Shown here: positions 1 through 5,697 of the stretch, piece by piece
Layout: the number at the start of each line of letters is the position of its first letter
Numbering within the stretch: position 1 is the stretch's first letter
Assembly (NCBI GenBank): GCA_032111745.1
Contig: JAULUH010000348.1
Location: 1-13,350 of the forward strand
Direction of reading: 5' to 3'
From: JAULUH01 sp032111745
Lineage (GTDB): Bacteria > Chloroflexota > Anaerolineae > JAAEKA01
Length of the DNA: 13,350 nt
Notes under the pieces: generated by a model
What the model was told of the DNA's origin: nothing
What the model saw: only the letters and a program-made list of their open reading frames with translations
The model's database searches: none
Position numbers and translations under genes: made by a program

Positions 1-626
1 GCCACGGCCTCGGGGTGCAGGACAAAGGTGAAGATCGTGGCCGCCGGATCCCGCATCACGGCCATGGTGCGCTCGTACTTGTGCTTGGCGTCCTGGATCG
101 CCGCCGCCGGGCCGATGCAGGTCTGGCCGCTGCCTTCGCTGGCTGTGTCGATGGACAGGCTCCACTCGGCCGGTAGCTCCAGCAGACGCAGGGTGTGGCC
201 GGTGGGTGCGGTGTCGAAGATCACCACGTCGAAGGTCTTGCCGTTGGCCGCGGGCACGTCGAGGAAGTCGGTGAAGCGGTCGAAGGAGGCCACCTCGGCC
301 GTGCAGGGGCCGCTCATCTGCTCTTCCATCACCTGCACCATCTGCGGCGGGAAGGCCGCGCGCAGGGGCGCCATGGCGCGGTCGATGTATTCCTGGGTCG
401 CCTGGTCGGGATCGATCTCCATGGCCCACAGGTTGGGCACGCCATCGATGGACGTGATCTGATGCCCGATTTCCTGCTCGAACACATCCGCCAGGTTGGA
501 GGCGGGATCGGTGGTGACGATCAGCGTGCGCTGACCCTCGTCCGCGTAGCGCACGGCGTGGGTGCACGCCATGCTGGTCTTGCCTACGCCGCCTTTGCCG
601 GAGAAGAAGATAAAGCGGGTACTCAT
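1..626 (-). CDS. arsA: ArsA arsenite-transporting ATPase, 3'-truncated by the window edge
   Basis: This is the soluble ATPase that receives arsenite from ArsD and energises efflux through an ArsB/ACR3-type membrane partner. Reading minus from ATG 626-624 gives 208 open codons to the window edge without a stop. The N-terminus carries a deviant Walker A loop, GKGGVGKTS, at residues 10-18. The ArsA/GET3 signature DTAPTGHT follows at about 138-145. Cys108 (in GPCTAEVA) and Cys170 (in GQTCIGP) align in context with the metalloid-binding cysteines C113 and C172 of the E. coli enzyme. About a third or more of a single-domain ArsA (usually near 300 residues) is missing, so one or two ATPase halves cannot be decided. 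The start overlaps the arsD stop as TAATG, implying translational coupling. GET3-like ATPases share the fold, but the arsD neighbour and the cysteines favour ArsA. Confidence 0.95.
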   Translation of the reverse strand, partial: MSTRFIFFSGKGGVGKTSMACTHAVRYADEGQRTLIVTTDPASNLADVFEQEIGHQITSIDGVPNLWAMEIDPDQATQEYIDRAMAPLRAAFPPQMVQVMEEQMSGPCTAEVASFDRFTDFLDVPAANGKTFDVVIFDTAPTGHTLRLLELPAEWSLSIDTASEGSGQTCIGPAAAIQDAKHKYERTMAVMRDPAATIFTFVLHPEAV

Positions 627-1003
627 TAGACAGCTCCATTCAGGTACGGGCGCAGCTCAGCCAGGCTGGGGTAGGCGCCGGCTTTGACGACCTGGCCACG
701 GACGACGGTGATGGGTAGGGCGGCCATCTGCTGCTCGCGCACCAGGCGCATCACTTCGGCGTTGCCGAGAAAGGCGTGGGGGGCGCTGGTCATCTGGTAG
801 CGCTCTACGCCCAGTCCCTCGGCCTGCAAGGCCAGGATCATCTCGCTCACGTCCAGCAGGGTCTGATCCAGCGTCGGGCCGCACAGACCGGTGGGGCAAC
901 ACATAGGCGGGTCGAAGATCTCCACCGCGACAGTTCCAGCGGCTGGAGCTTCAGCGAGTGGCGATGGGGTGAAGCTGGCGGTCATTGTAATGGGGTCAGA
1001 CAT
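626..1003 (-). CDS. arsD: ArsD arsenite metallochaperone
   Basis: ArsD binds As(III)/Sb(III) in the cytosol and hands it to ArsA; some homologues also act as weak repressors. The 125-residue product has the family core IFDPPMCCPTGLCGP, with Cys35-Cys36 and Cys41 matching the CC-x4-C metalloid site (C12, C13, C18 in E. coli). The core continues through a thioredoxin-like fold to the conserved LPITVVRGQVVKAGAYPS region. Compared with plasmid ArsD there is an extra, Ala/Pro-rich N-terminus of about 23 residues. Translation could instead begin at Met7. I kept ATG 1003 because GGAG (1015-1018 on plus) lies upstream at about 11 nt. The stop overlaps the arsA start. An ArsR-type inverted repeat lies immediately upstream of the start codon. 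Confidence 0.95.
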   Translation of the reverse strand: MSDPITMTASFTPSPLAEAPAAGTVAVEIFDPPMCCPTGLCGPTLDQTLLDVSEMILALQAEGLGVERYQMTSAPHAFLGNAEVMRLVREQQMAALPITVVRGQVVKAGAYPSLAELRPYLNGAV

Positions 1004-1004
1004 G

Positions 1005-1028
1005 ATAGTTCAATCTCCGTTGAAGTAG
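1005..1028 (-). promoter_or_regulatory. Second ArsR-type operator, in front of arsD
   Basis: ATAGTTCAA, six bases, then TTGAAGTAG. The left arm is identical to the arm of the arsR operator at 1539-1564, and the right arm matches in 7 of 9 positions. It ends one base before the arsD start codon and includes the probable GGAG ribosome site. An occupied site could block a local promoter or elongation into arsDA. I saw no convincing -10/-35 pair here, so its regulatory effect is inferred. Confidence 0.65.
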
Positions 1029-1050
1029 ATAGACAAAAAAAGAGAGCCGG

Positions 1051-1131
1051 AGGACTGACAGTCCTGGTTGGCGGTCGGTGTAGCTTTGGGATGATGCGTA
1101 GCTGATGCGACAGTTCAGGACTGCCAGTCCT
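1051..1131. repeat. Pair of 15-bp REP-like palindromes between arsR and arsD
   Basis: AGGACTG-N-CAGTCCT occurs twice, at 1051-1065 (centre A) and 1117-1131 (centre C), 66 bp apart and followed each time by GG. Each is a perfect 7-bp-arm palindrome that could fold as a 6-bp stem with a 3-nt loop, or pair with the other copy. On the minus (transcribed) strand the arsD-proximal copy is followed about 10 nt later by seven T residues (complement of 1035-1041), so weak attenuation between arsR and arsD is possible. The geometry is not that of a canonical terminator. Confidence 0.7.
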
Positions 1132-1138
1132 GGCCGGT

Positions 1139-1519
1139 CTAGGCTAAAGCGATCTCGCTCGCACGGATGAAAGCGCCCTGCGGTCCGCACGTGGCCCGCC
1201 GGGGCTTGATGCGCGCCGGATCGAAGAAAGCACCGAAGACGGCAGCCAGTTCATCCAGCGCCTGACGGTTGATGGAATAATAGATCCACCGGGCGTCTAG
1301 GCTGTCGCGCTCCACGTCTACCAGGCCGGCCTTGCGCAATACGCTGAGGTGGTGCGAGATCAGGTTGGGCGCTATGTCCAGCGCCTCGCCCAGCTCGCAG
1401 TTGCAGTGCACGCCTTCCATCAGAAGGTGCAGGATCAGCAGGCGCTTGGGCTCGGACAGGGCCTTGAGGCGGTCGGCCAGTTGGCTCAGGTCGGCAGGCG
1501 GCGGTGTTACGTTGAACAT
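1139..1519 (-). CDS. arsR: ArsR/SmtB-family metalloid-responsive repressor
   Basis: This 126-residue winged-helix repressor should sit on the operators at 1539-1564 and 1005-1028 until As(III)/Sb(III) releases it. The ArsR core is complete. It runs from helix LKALSEPKRLLILHLL (19-33) to the metal-box region VHCNCELGEAL (37-47), the recognition helix around NLISHHLSVLRKAGLV (52-67), and the wing RDSLDARWIYYSI. Cys39-x-Cys41 corresponds to C32-x-C34 of E. coli ArsR. The third cysteine position (C37) is Gly44 here, and a lone Cys111 lies in the C-terminal tail. ATG 1519 follows a strong promoter, with only a weak AGAG upstream. arsD follows after 135 bp. Arsenic as the inducer is inferred from arsD/arsA and the CxC motif; a related thiophilic metal is possible. 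Confidence 0.93.
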   Translation of the reverse strand: MFNVTPPPADLSQLADRLKALSEPKRLLILHLLMEGVHCNCELGEALDIAPNLISHHLSVLRKAGLVDVERDSLDARWIYYSINRQALDELAAVFGAFFDPARIKPRRATCGPQGAFIRASEIALA

Positions 1520-1538
1520 GGTCGGATATCTCTGGCAA

Positions 1539-1564
1539 TATAGTTCAATGTCTGTTGAACTATA
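1539..1564 (-). promoter_or_regulatory. ArsR operator over the arsR -10 element
   Basis: TATAGTTCAA, six bases (TGTCTG), then TTGAACTATA: a perfect inverted repeat with 10-bp arms. The outer half coincides with the -10 hexamer of the arsR promoter, so bound repressor would exclude RNA polymerase. Size and symmetry fit ArsR/SmtB operators. A 7-of-9 copy precedes arsD. Confidence 0.85.
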
Positions 1565-1587
1565 ATCGAGTGAGGCGTTCTTGTCAA
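1559..1587 (-). promoter_or_regulatory. arsR: Sigma70-type promoter of arsR(DA)
   Basis: Read on the minus strand, TTGACA (1587-1582) is separated by exactly 17 bp from TATAGT (1564-1559). This is a perfect consensus -35 with consensus spacing and a 5-of-6 -10. The predicted start site lies inside the ArsR inverted repeat, about 25-30 nt before the arsR ATG. It shows that arsRDA has its own promoter, separate from the Fe-S and ProC-like genes upstream. Confidence 0.85.
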
Positions 1588-1623
1588 ATCCGCTAGCCGT
1601 CGATTCAAGCGATGCTGATGCCC

Positions 1624-2178
1624 CTATGGATTCAGGCTGATCTGGTCGGCTGCGCCGTCGGGCGGCGTCATGCCCTGCAACGCCAGCAGTTGGGCCGCAG
1701 CGTCCGGCTCACGTAGGGGCGGGCAGGACTCGGGCCGGTGGCGGCCTTGCAGCAGGCCGAAGGCGAAGGCCATGCATGTGGCCTCGCCGCAGGCGCGGCA
1801 ATTGGTGCGGGGCAGCAGCTCGTAGACGTCCAGGGGCCGCGGCGTGCGCCATCCCTCCTGGCGCGGCTTGATCTGCTCGCGCTGCGCCCAGGTCTGGTTG
1901 ACCAGGTCGCGCACCGCGGCCAGAAGCTCCAGCGCCTGCTCCACACCGGCCACCTGGGTCAGGGTCACCCGCTGCGGGTAGAGGGTCAGCAAACCCGGCT
2001 GGCGGCGCAGGGTCATGACGCCGGCCATGGGGTTATAGCTGACCACGTTGGGCAGGATCGCGTTGAGCAGCGGCAGCACGCCGTCGATGGGCGCGTCCGG
2101 CTCGCCCACCACCACGATCTTGCCCGGCTCGGCCAGGCAGGGGTACGTGCGTGTTAGTTTGATGGCGCTAATGAGCAT
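1624..2178 (-). CDS. (Fe-S)-binding protein with a CODH/ACS-type [4Fe-4S] domain
   Basis: The 184-residue product has two parts. Residues 1-115 form an N-terminal domain of unknown role, recurrent in small archaeal and bacterial Fe-S proteins of this type. Residues 117-157 carry the FeS domain seen in the CODH/acetyl-CoA synthase gamma subunit. Its ligands are Cys127, Cys130, Cys135 and Cys152 (CX2CX4CX16C, in LPRTNCRACGEATCMAF...SCPPL), a typical [4Fe-4S] site. No catalytic domain is attached, so an electron-carrier or cluster-sensing role is likely but unproven. It starts at ATG 2178, 33 nt after the ProC-like gene, with no strong ribosome site, so the two are probably cotranscribed. It ends just before the arsR promoter. 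The FeS-domain call is firm; the physiological role is not recognised. Confidence 0.85.
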   Translation of the reverse strand: MLISAIKLTRTYPCLAEPGKIVVVGEPDAPIDGVLPLLNAILPNVVSYNPMAGVMTLRRQPGLLTLYPQRVTLTQVAGVEQALELLAAVRDLVNQTWAQREQIKPRQEGWRTPRPLDVYELLPRTNCRACGEATCMAFAFGLLQGRHRPESCPPLREPDAAAQLLALQGMTPPDGAADQISLNP

Positions 2179-2211
2179 AGTGCCGTTGCTTGCGCAGGTC
2201 TCAGGGGCCGG

Positions 2212-2985
2212 CTATGCGCCGGCTTCCAGTTTGCGCTGCAGCTGGTCGATTTTTTCGCGCGCCTGCCCAGCGGCCGTGCGGAAGATGTCAGCTATGGCGG
2301 CCTCGTCCAATGTCTGCATTGGTGTCAAGCGTTTGATCTCATCGAGAGACAGGTCGGTGTGCAGCGCCAGGGCGGCGGTACCTGCCATGATCTGCGCAGC
2401 CACGCGGCGTGCGATCTCAGACTCCAGACCGGGCAAGACAGAGCGCATGGCCGCGCCAGCCAGGCCGATACACCAGGCCATCTGGTCGTCTTGTACCTCG
2501 ATGCTCTGGCCGAGGGCAGCCAGGATGGCTTCGACCAGGGCGCGGGTCTCGGTTGTTGCTGAGATGCCGTAGGCCACCAGGTTCATGCCTTGACCCACGA
2601 GCGAGGGCGCGGTGGGCATGATGCGCGCCACCGCTACGCCTGGTGGAACCAGCGCCTCCAGCCGGGACAGCGGCACAGCCGCAGCGAAAGAAATCACGAG
2701 TTGGCCGGGGTGCAGCCGGCCGGCGATCGCCTGCAGCACGTCCGCCACGGTCGGCGGCGGCGAAGCGATCAGGATGGCATCGGCCGTGTAGGCCGCGCCG
2801 TCGGTCAGGGGGATGGCGCGTATCCCCAGGCGATCAGCCGCGGCCTGCCCGCGTGCCGGATCAGAGTCGCACACAGCCAGATGGTCGGCCTGTACCCCGG
2901 CGGCGGCCAGCCGCTCCAGCAGGATGCGGCCGATGTTGCCGGCGCCGGCGACGTTGAAGTATCTGCCTTCGAGAGCGCTCATCAT
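2212..2985 (-). CDS. ProC-like NAD(P)-binding Rossmann protein (pyrroline-5-carboxylate reductase superfamily)
   Basis: A 257-residue protein, close to the usual P5CR length. The N-terminal Rossmann fold shows GAGNIG (residues 14-19), CDSDPARG at the end of the second strand, and LIASPPPTVADVL in the place of the P5CR VKP region. The C-terminal half is helical and fits the dimerisation domain. It lacks the family's SGSGPAY-like and VTSPGGTT-like catalytic/substrate segments, with LTPMQTLDEAAI at the latter position. A genuine proline-synthesis role is therefore doubtful. A longer reading frame exists to 3033, but ATGATG at 2985-2980, preceded by GATGGAAAAA, leads directly into the Rossmann strand and is the better start. 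It follows the cytochrome gene after a 128-bp gap with a strong inverted repeat and is paired with the Fe-S gene. Superfamily confident, reaction unknown. Confidence 0.8.
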   Translation of the reverse strand: MMSALEGRYFNVAGAGNIGRILLERLAAAGVQADHLAVCDSDPARGQAAADRLGIRAIPLTDGAAYTADAILIASPPPTVADVLQAIAGRLHPGQLVISFAAAVPLSRLEALVPPGVAVARIMPTAPSLVGQGMNLVAYGISATTETRALVEAILAALGQSIEVQDDQMAWCIGLAGAAMRSVLPGLESEIARRVAAQIMAGTAALALHTDLSLDEIKRLTPMQTLDEAAIADIFRTAAGQAREKIDQLQRKLEAGA

Positions 2986-3013
2986 GGTTTTTTTCCATCT
3001 ACACTGAATCCAA

Positions 3014-3077
3014 AGCGGCTGGTTCGTTTGCACCTTCGGTCTGTTACCCTCACCTCCGGAAAGCCGAACCAGCCGCT
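3014..3077 (-). other. 13-bp perfect inverted repeat, potential RNA hairpin between the cytochrome and ProC-like genes
   Basis: AGCGGCTGGTTCG (3014-3026) and its exact complement CGAACCAGCCGCT (3065-3077) flank a 38-base loop. On the transcribed minus strand the stem is followed only by TTTGG, so it is not a standard intrinsic terminator. The loop transcript holds GGAGGTGAGGG-type purine-rich sequence. Possible roles are an mRNA-stability or processing element separating a highly expressed cytochrome from downstream genes, or an uncharacterised cis-regulatory RNA. The repeat is certain; its function is a guess. Confidence 0.7.
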
Positions 3078-3113
3078 GTCCGCATTCAAGCGACTATTAC
3101 CTTGACCGGAACA

Positions 3114-5423
3114 TCAGTCATCGTCTCCGCTGATCCGGGCGAAGTCGTGACATGCGCTGCACGAGTTCGGCATGATGTCGTAATCGTTGCCGGCAGCCGG
3201 GTCGGGATTTCTGAGCACCGAGCTCTGGCCAGGCCAGACGATGTCGAAGACGTGCGATCCCAGGTTCCCCTGGGCCACAGCGCTCAGACCGTTCGAATCC
3301 AGGGCAAGGTGGTATTGGCCATCGTCGTTGACATCCTGCAGCTTGCCGATCTGCGCCATGTGGCAGGATGTGCAACTGCCGACCGGCATCTCCAGGTTAT
3401 CGGGCGTGTAGAGCGCGCCGCCCATGCCGGCACCCGTCTGCATGTGCTTGCCGACTGCATTGGCGACCCGGTTGCGGGCCAGGAGGGCATCCTTTGCTTC
3501 AAACGCGAGCGCCTCCCCGTCCTTGAGCACCTGTCCACCGGCATCGACCTGTAGCACCGCCACGTCATCCTTCAAGATGCTTTCGAACGGGCCATGGGTG
3601 GCGTGGCAGGTCAGGCACAGCGTATTGTTGCTGTAGGCCGGCTTCTGGAACTCGTAACCGTCCACGACCAGGGAGGCTGGCCCGCCGTTCAGGGTATGGG
3701 CGTCATGGCAGGTGTAGCAGGTGAGCTTCTCATACGGATTGTTGATGTGGGCCGAGCGCAGCAGCTCCGGCAACTGCTGGGAATGGGCCCGGCTGTGGGT
3801 CTGGTCAGGCCAGGAGTGGAATGGTCCGTCCTTCCAGTTGTCATCCAACGTCGGGAGGTTGTAGTTAAAGTAGAAGGTCGCCAAATCGTAGACGCCAGGG
3901 ACAAAGAACCCGTTGCCGAGGGTGTCCTTAGTCCTTTCATCAAAGGCGTACTTGAAGATTCCCATCGGCGCTTCGCTCTTGCCAGCATGAGACGCATGGC
4001 ACTGGCCGCAGAGCTCGTTGCTGGCCTTGGCGGTCAGGTACTGAGGACTGATGATCTTGGTCTTGTCCACGCTGGCGACGTGTTCCGAGCCGGGGCCGTG
4101 ACAGTTCTCGCAGGTGACGTTGAGATCCTTGTAGTCAAAGGCCGTGACGACCGACTTGAAGGTCACGTCGCCATCGACAAAGTCCGCGTAGTCAATCTCG
4201 ACTCCCGATGCGTGACACCCAGCGCAGTTTCTCGACAGGGTGTTGGTGGGCAGGGCCCATGATGTTGGCGACTTCTGCCAGAACTTGGGCACTCCCACCT
4301 CCGACTCGGACAACACTTCGGAGTCGGCCGGTGTCCCGTCCTGCACCACGTAGACAGGCATGAATGGCACGTAATCCTGCTTGGCTCGCTCCACCGGCAC
4401 ATCGTGTTCTTCCATCCAGGCCACCAGGTAGGGCACGTCCTGGATGCGCGCCAGGTAGCGCTGTTTGCCTTCGCCGAAGTTGGGGTGGTTGTCAGGCAGC
4501 TCGTGGTTCGGGTCGACATAGCCCTCGCCCCAGTTGCCCTGACCGCCGATTGTGCCTGCCACAGGAATGAAGAGCGCGTTGCCACCTTCTGTGCAGTCCA
4601 GCTCGGCCTCTGTGCGCAGTGTTGCGCCTTCGGGCAGTTCTTCGTAGAACTTGAAGAGGTACTCTCGCCCTTCTGCGCCGTCGCGCGTGCACATCACCAC
4701 GTTGACCAAGCCTGTGCCGTCCGTTGGGTCTTGTGACAGGAGCAGTTGACCCTTGGGATCGCGCGGGAGGAACCTGTCGCCGGGCCCTGGCCACAGGTCC
4801 GGATAAACCAATTGGCTGGTGCCTTCGGTTACGAAGCGCGAGTGGGCGGCAGCGTTCGGGCTGCTATCGAAGGCAGCGAACATCTCCGGCCACGCTGTGC
4901 CGTGACACAACTGGCAGGCCGCCATACCCATCGGCGTGGCATCGGCGCTTGGCCGGCCCGAAAGGGTGATCTTGACGTCGGTGACCGTTGCACCGGGTTC
5001 GGTGAAGATCGCCTGCAAGGTCTCACCGTCCAAATACGCCTCCGAAGGAGTAGTCACATAAAGAAACACACTGCCAGGCTCTACCCCGGTCACCTCGAAG
5101 GTTCCATCACCGGCGGTGGTGGCGGCGGCGGTCTGGTCCTGGACGGACACGACAGCCCCCTCAACCCCATTGCCCGCTGTGTCGACCACCATACCGGTGA
5201 TGACAGCCGGGTCAGGGGTGTCCTGCACCACAACCCCATCCGCTCCTGGTGGTCCAGCCGGTCCCGCAGGGCCAGCGGGTCCTGCAGGACCAGCCGATCC
5301 CGCAGGACCAGCGGGACCAACTGGACCGGCTGGTCCGGCGGAACCTGAACATGCCGCCACCAGGCCGAGAATGATGATCAAGCAGATGCTCGGTCCGATG
5401 AGTCGTCGCTGACTCGTCTTCAT
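3114..5423 (-). CDS. Octaheme c-type cytochrome lipoprotein with a collagen-like stalk
   Basis: The 769-residue product begins with a lipoprotein signal (MKTSQRR, hydrophobic 9-22, LVAAC with Cys25 as the lipidated residue). Residues 27-62 hold twelve Gly-X-Y collagen-like triplets. Residues about 72-155 resemble a carboxypeptidase regulatory-like beta domain. Eight CXXCH sites begin at Cys170, 400, 438, 472, 569, 603, 684 and 755. The first is isolated, while the other seven form a C-terminal array with c554-family style contexts (CENCHGPGSEH, CTSCHMAQ). It should act outside the membrane, tethered by lipid and held off by the stalk, most plausibly in electron transfer to or from extracellular or partner redox species. 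An enzymatic octaheme role (reductase or oxidoreductase) cannot be excluded. ATG 5423 has AAGGAG at about 11 nt. A two-component system lies upstream. Confidence 0.93.
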   Translation of the reverse strand: MKTSQRRLIGPSICLIIILGLVAACSGSAGPAGPVGPAGPAGSAGPAGPAGPAGPAGPPGADGVVVQDTPDPAVITGMVVDTAGNGVEGAVVSVQDQTAAATTAGDGTFEVTGVEPGSVFLYVTTPSEAYLDGETLQAIFTEPGATVTDVKITLSGRPSADATPMGMAACQLCHGTAWPEMFAAFDSSPNAAAHSRFVTEGTSQLVYPDLWPGPGDRFLPRDPKGQLLLSQDPTDGTGLVNVVMCTRDGAEGREYLFKFYEELPEGATLRTEAELDCTEGGNALFIPVAGTIGGQGNWGEGYVDPNHELPDNHPNFGEGKQRYLARIQDVPYLVAWMEEHDVPVERAKQDYVPFMPVYVVQDGTPADSEVLSESEVGVPKFWQKSPTSWALPTNTLSRNCAGCHASGVEIDYADFVDGDVTFKSVVTAFDYKDLNVTCENCHGPGSEHVASVDKTKIISPQYLTAKASNELCGQCHASHAGKSEAPMGIFKYAFDERTKDTLGNGFFVPGVYDLATFYFNYNLPTLDDNWKDGPFHSWPDQTHSRAHSQQLPELLRSAHINNPYEKLTCYTCHDAHTLNGGPASLVVDGYEFQKPAYSNNTLCLTCHATHGPFESILKDDVAVLQVDAGGQVLKDGEALAFEAKDALLARNRVANAVGKHMQTGAGMGGALYTPDNLEMPVGSCTSCHMAQIGKLQDVNDDGQYHLALDSNGLSAVAQGNLGSHVFDIVWPGQSSVLRNPDPAAGNDYDIMPNSCSACHDFARISGDDD
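5238..5345 (-). repeat. Coding tandem repeat for the collagen-like Gly-Pro-Ala stalk
   Basis: Twelve consecutive Gly-X-Y codon triplets (mostly Gly-Pro-Ala) make an imperfect 9-bp tandem repeat inside the cytochrome gene. Such arrays commonly change length by slippage. Because GGNCCNGC reads as similar codons on its complement, the plus strand also encodes a Gly-Pro-Ala string in a spurious frame. Confidence 0.9.
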
Positions 5424-5591
5424 CTTGGGCTAACTCCTTCCTGGGTTCTTGGAAACAGGTTCAGCCAACCAGCTCTCGATCCGTATTGGGCGCCTCGGCG
5501 GAAAGAGTCGCTGCTACGAACGTTGTGTTCGGATTAGCTGAGAACACAAATTATCCAACCCATTTTGGACCATGCTTCACAAAGTGTAAAT

Positions 5592-5607
5592 AGGGGGAAG
5601 TCCCACT
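5592..5607. promoter_or_regulatory. Near-palindrome upstream of the cytochrome gene, candidate response-regulator site
   Basis: AGGGGGAAGTCCCACT contains GGGA-AG-TCCC and pairs over 6 of 7 positions per arm. It lies about 170 bp before the cytochrome start, in the only sizeable gap between the response-regulator and cytochrome genes. NarL/NreC-type regulators bind G-rich inverted repeats of comparable size, so it is a reasonable operator candidate. A GATAAT hexamer (complement of plus 5550-5555) could be a -10, with no good -35, as would suit an activated promoter. No footprint-level support exists here. Confidence 0.3.
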
Positions 5608-5641
5608 GCCGAGGGTGGTAAAACTCTACTTTCTTGGAGCC

Positions 5642-5695
5642 GAGGTGCTGTTGGACACTACCAGCGACGAGGTATTGCTGGACACTGTCAGCGAA
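5642..5695. repeat. 27-bp tandem duplication, two copies
   Basis: Positions 5642-5668 and 5669-5695 match at 21 of 27 bases, directly after the 3' end of the response-regulator gene. Read on plus, the copies encode EVLLDTTSD and EVLLDTVSE in one frame that is open from 5594 to a TAA at 5699-5701. Three of the six differences are synonymous in that frame. This could be the remnant of a longer plus-strand gene, a small convergent ORF, or non-coding duplication. Confidence 0.7.
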
Positions 5696-5697
5696 GG

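Noticed and set aside
1035..1065. Intrinsic terminator after arsR
   Set aside because: The palindrome and the run of seven T (minus strand) are about 10 nt apart, and the stem is only 6 bp with a 3-nt loop, so it is not a standard terminator and arsD likely continues on the same transcript.
3014..3077. Rho-independent terminator after the cytochrome gene
   Set aside because: The stem is strong, but the loop is 38 nt and no U-tract follows on the minus strand.
3594..4262. Long plus-strand frame of 222 codons opposite the cytochrome
   Set aside because: It lies entirely antisense to haem-binding coding sequence, has no recognisable domain or ribosome site, and is explained by high GC content.
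5116..5412. Plus-strand frame with Gly-Pro-Ala repeats resembling a second collagen-like protein
   Set aside because: It is the complement of the stalk-coding repeat. GGNCCNGC codons read as Gly, Pro and Ala on both strands, and the rest of the frame has no domain. The minus-strand lipoprotein is clearly the gene.
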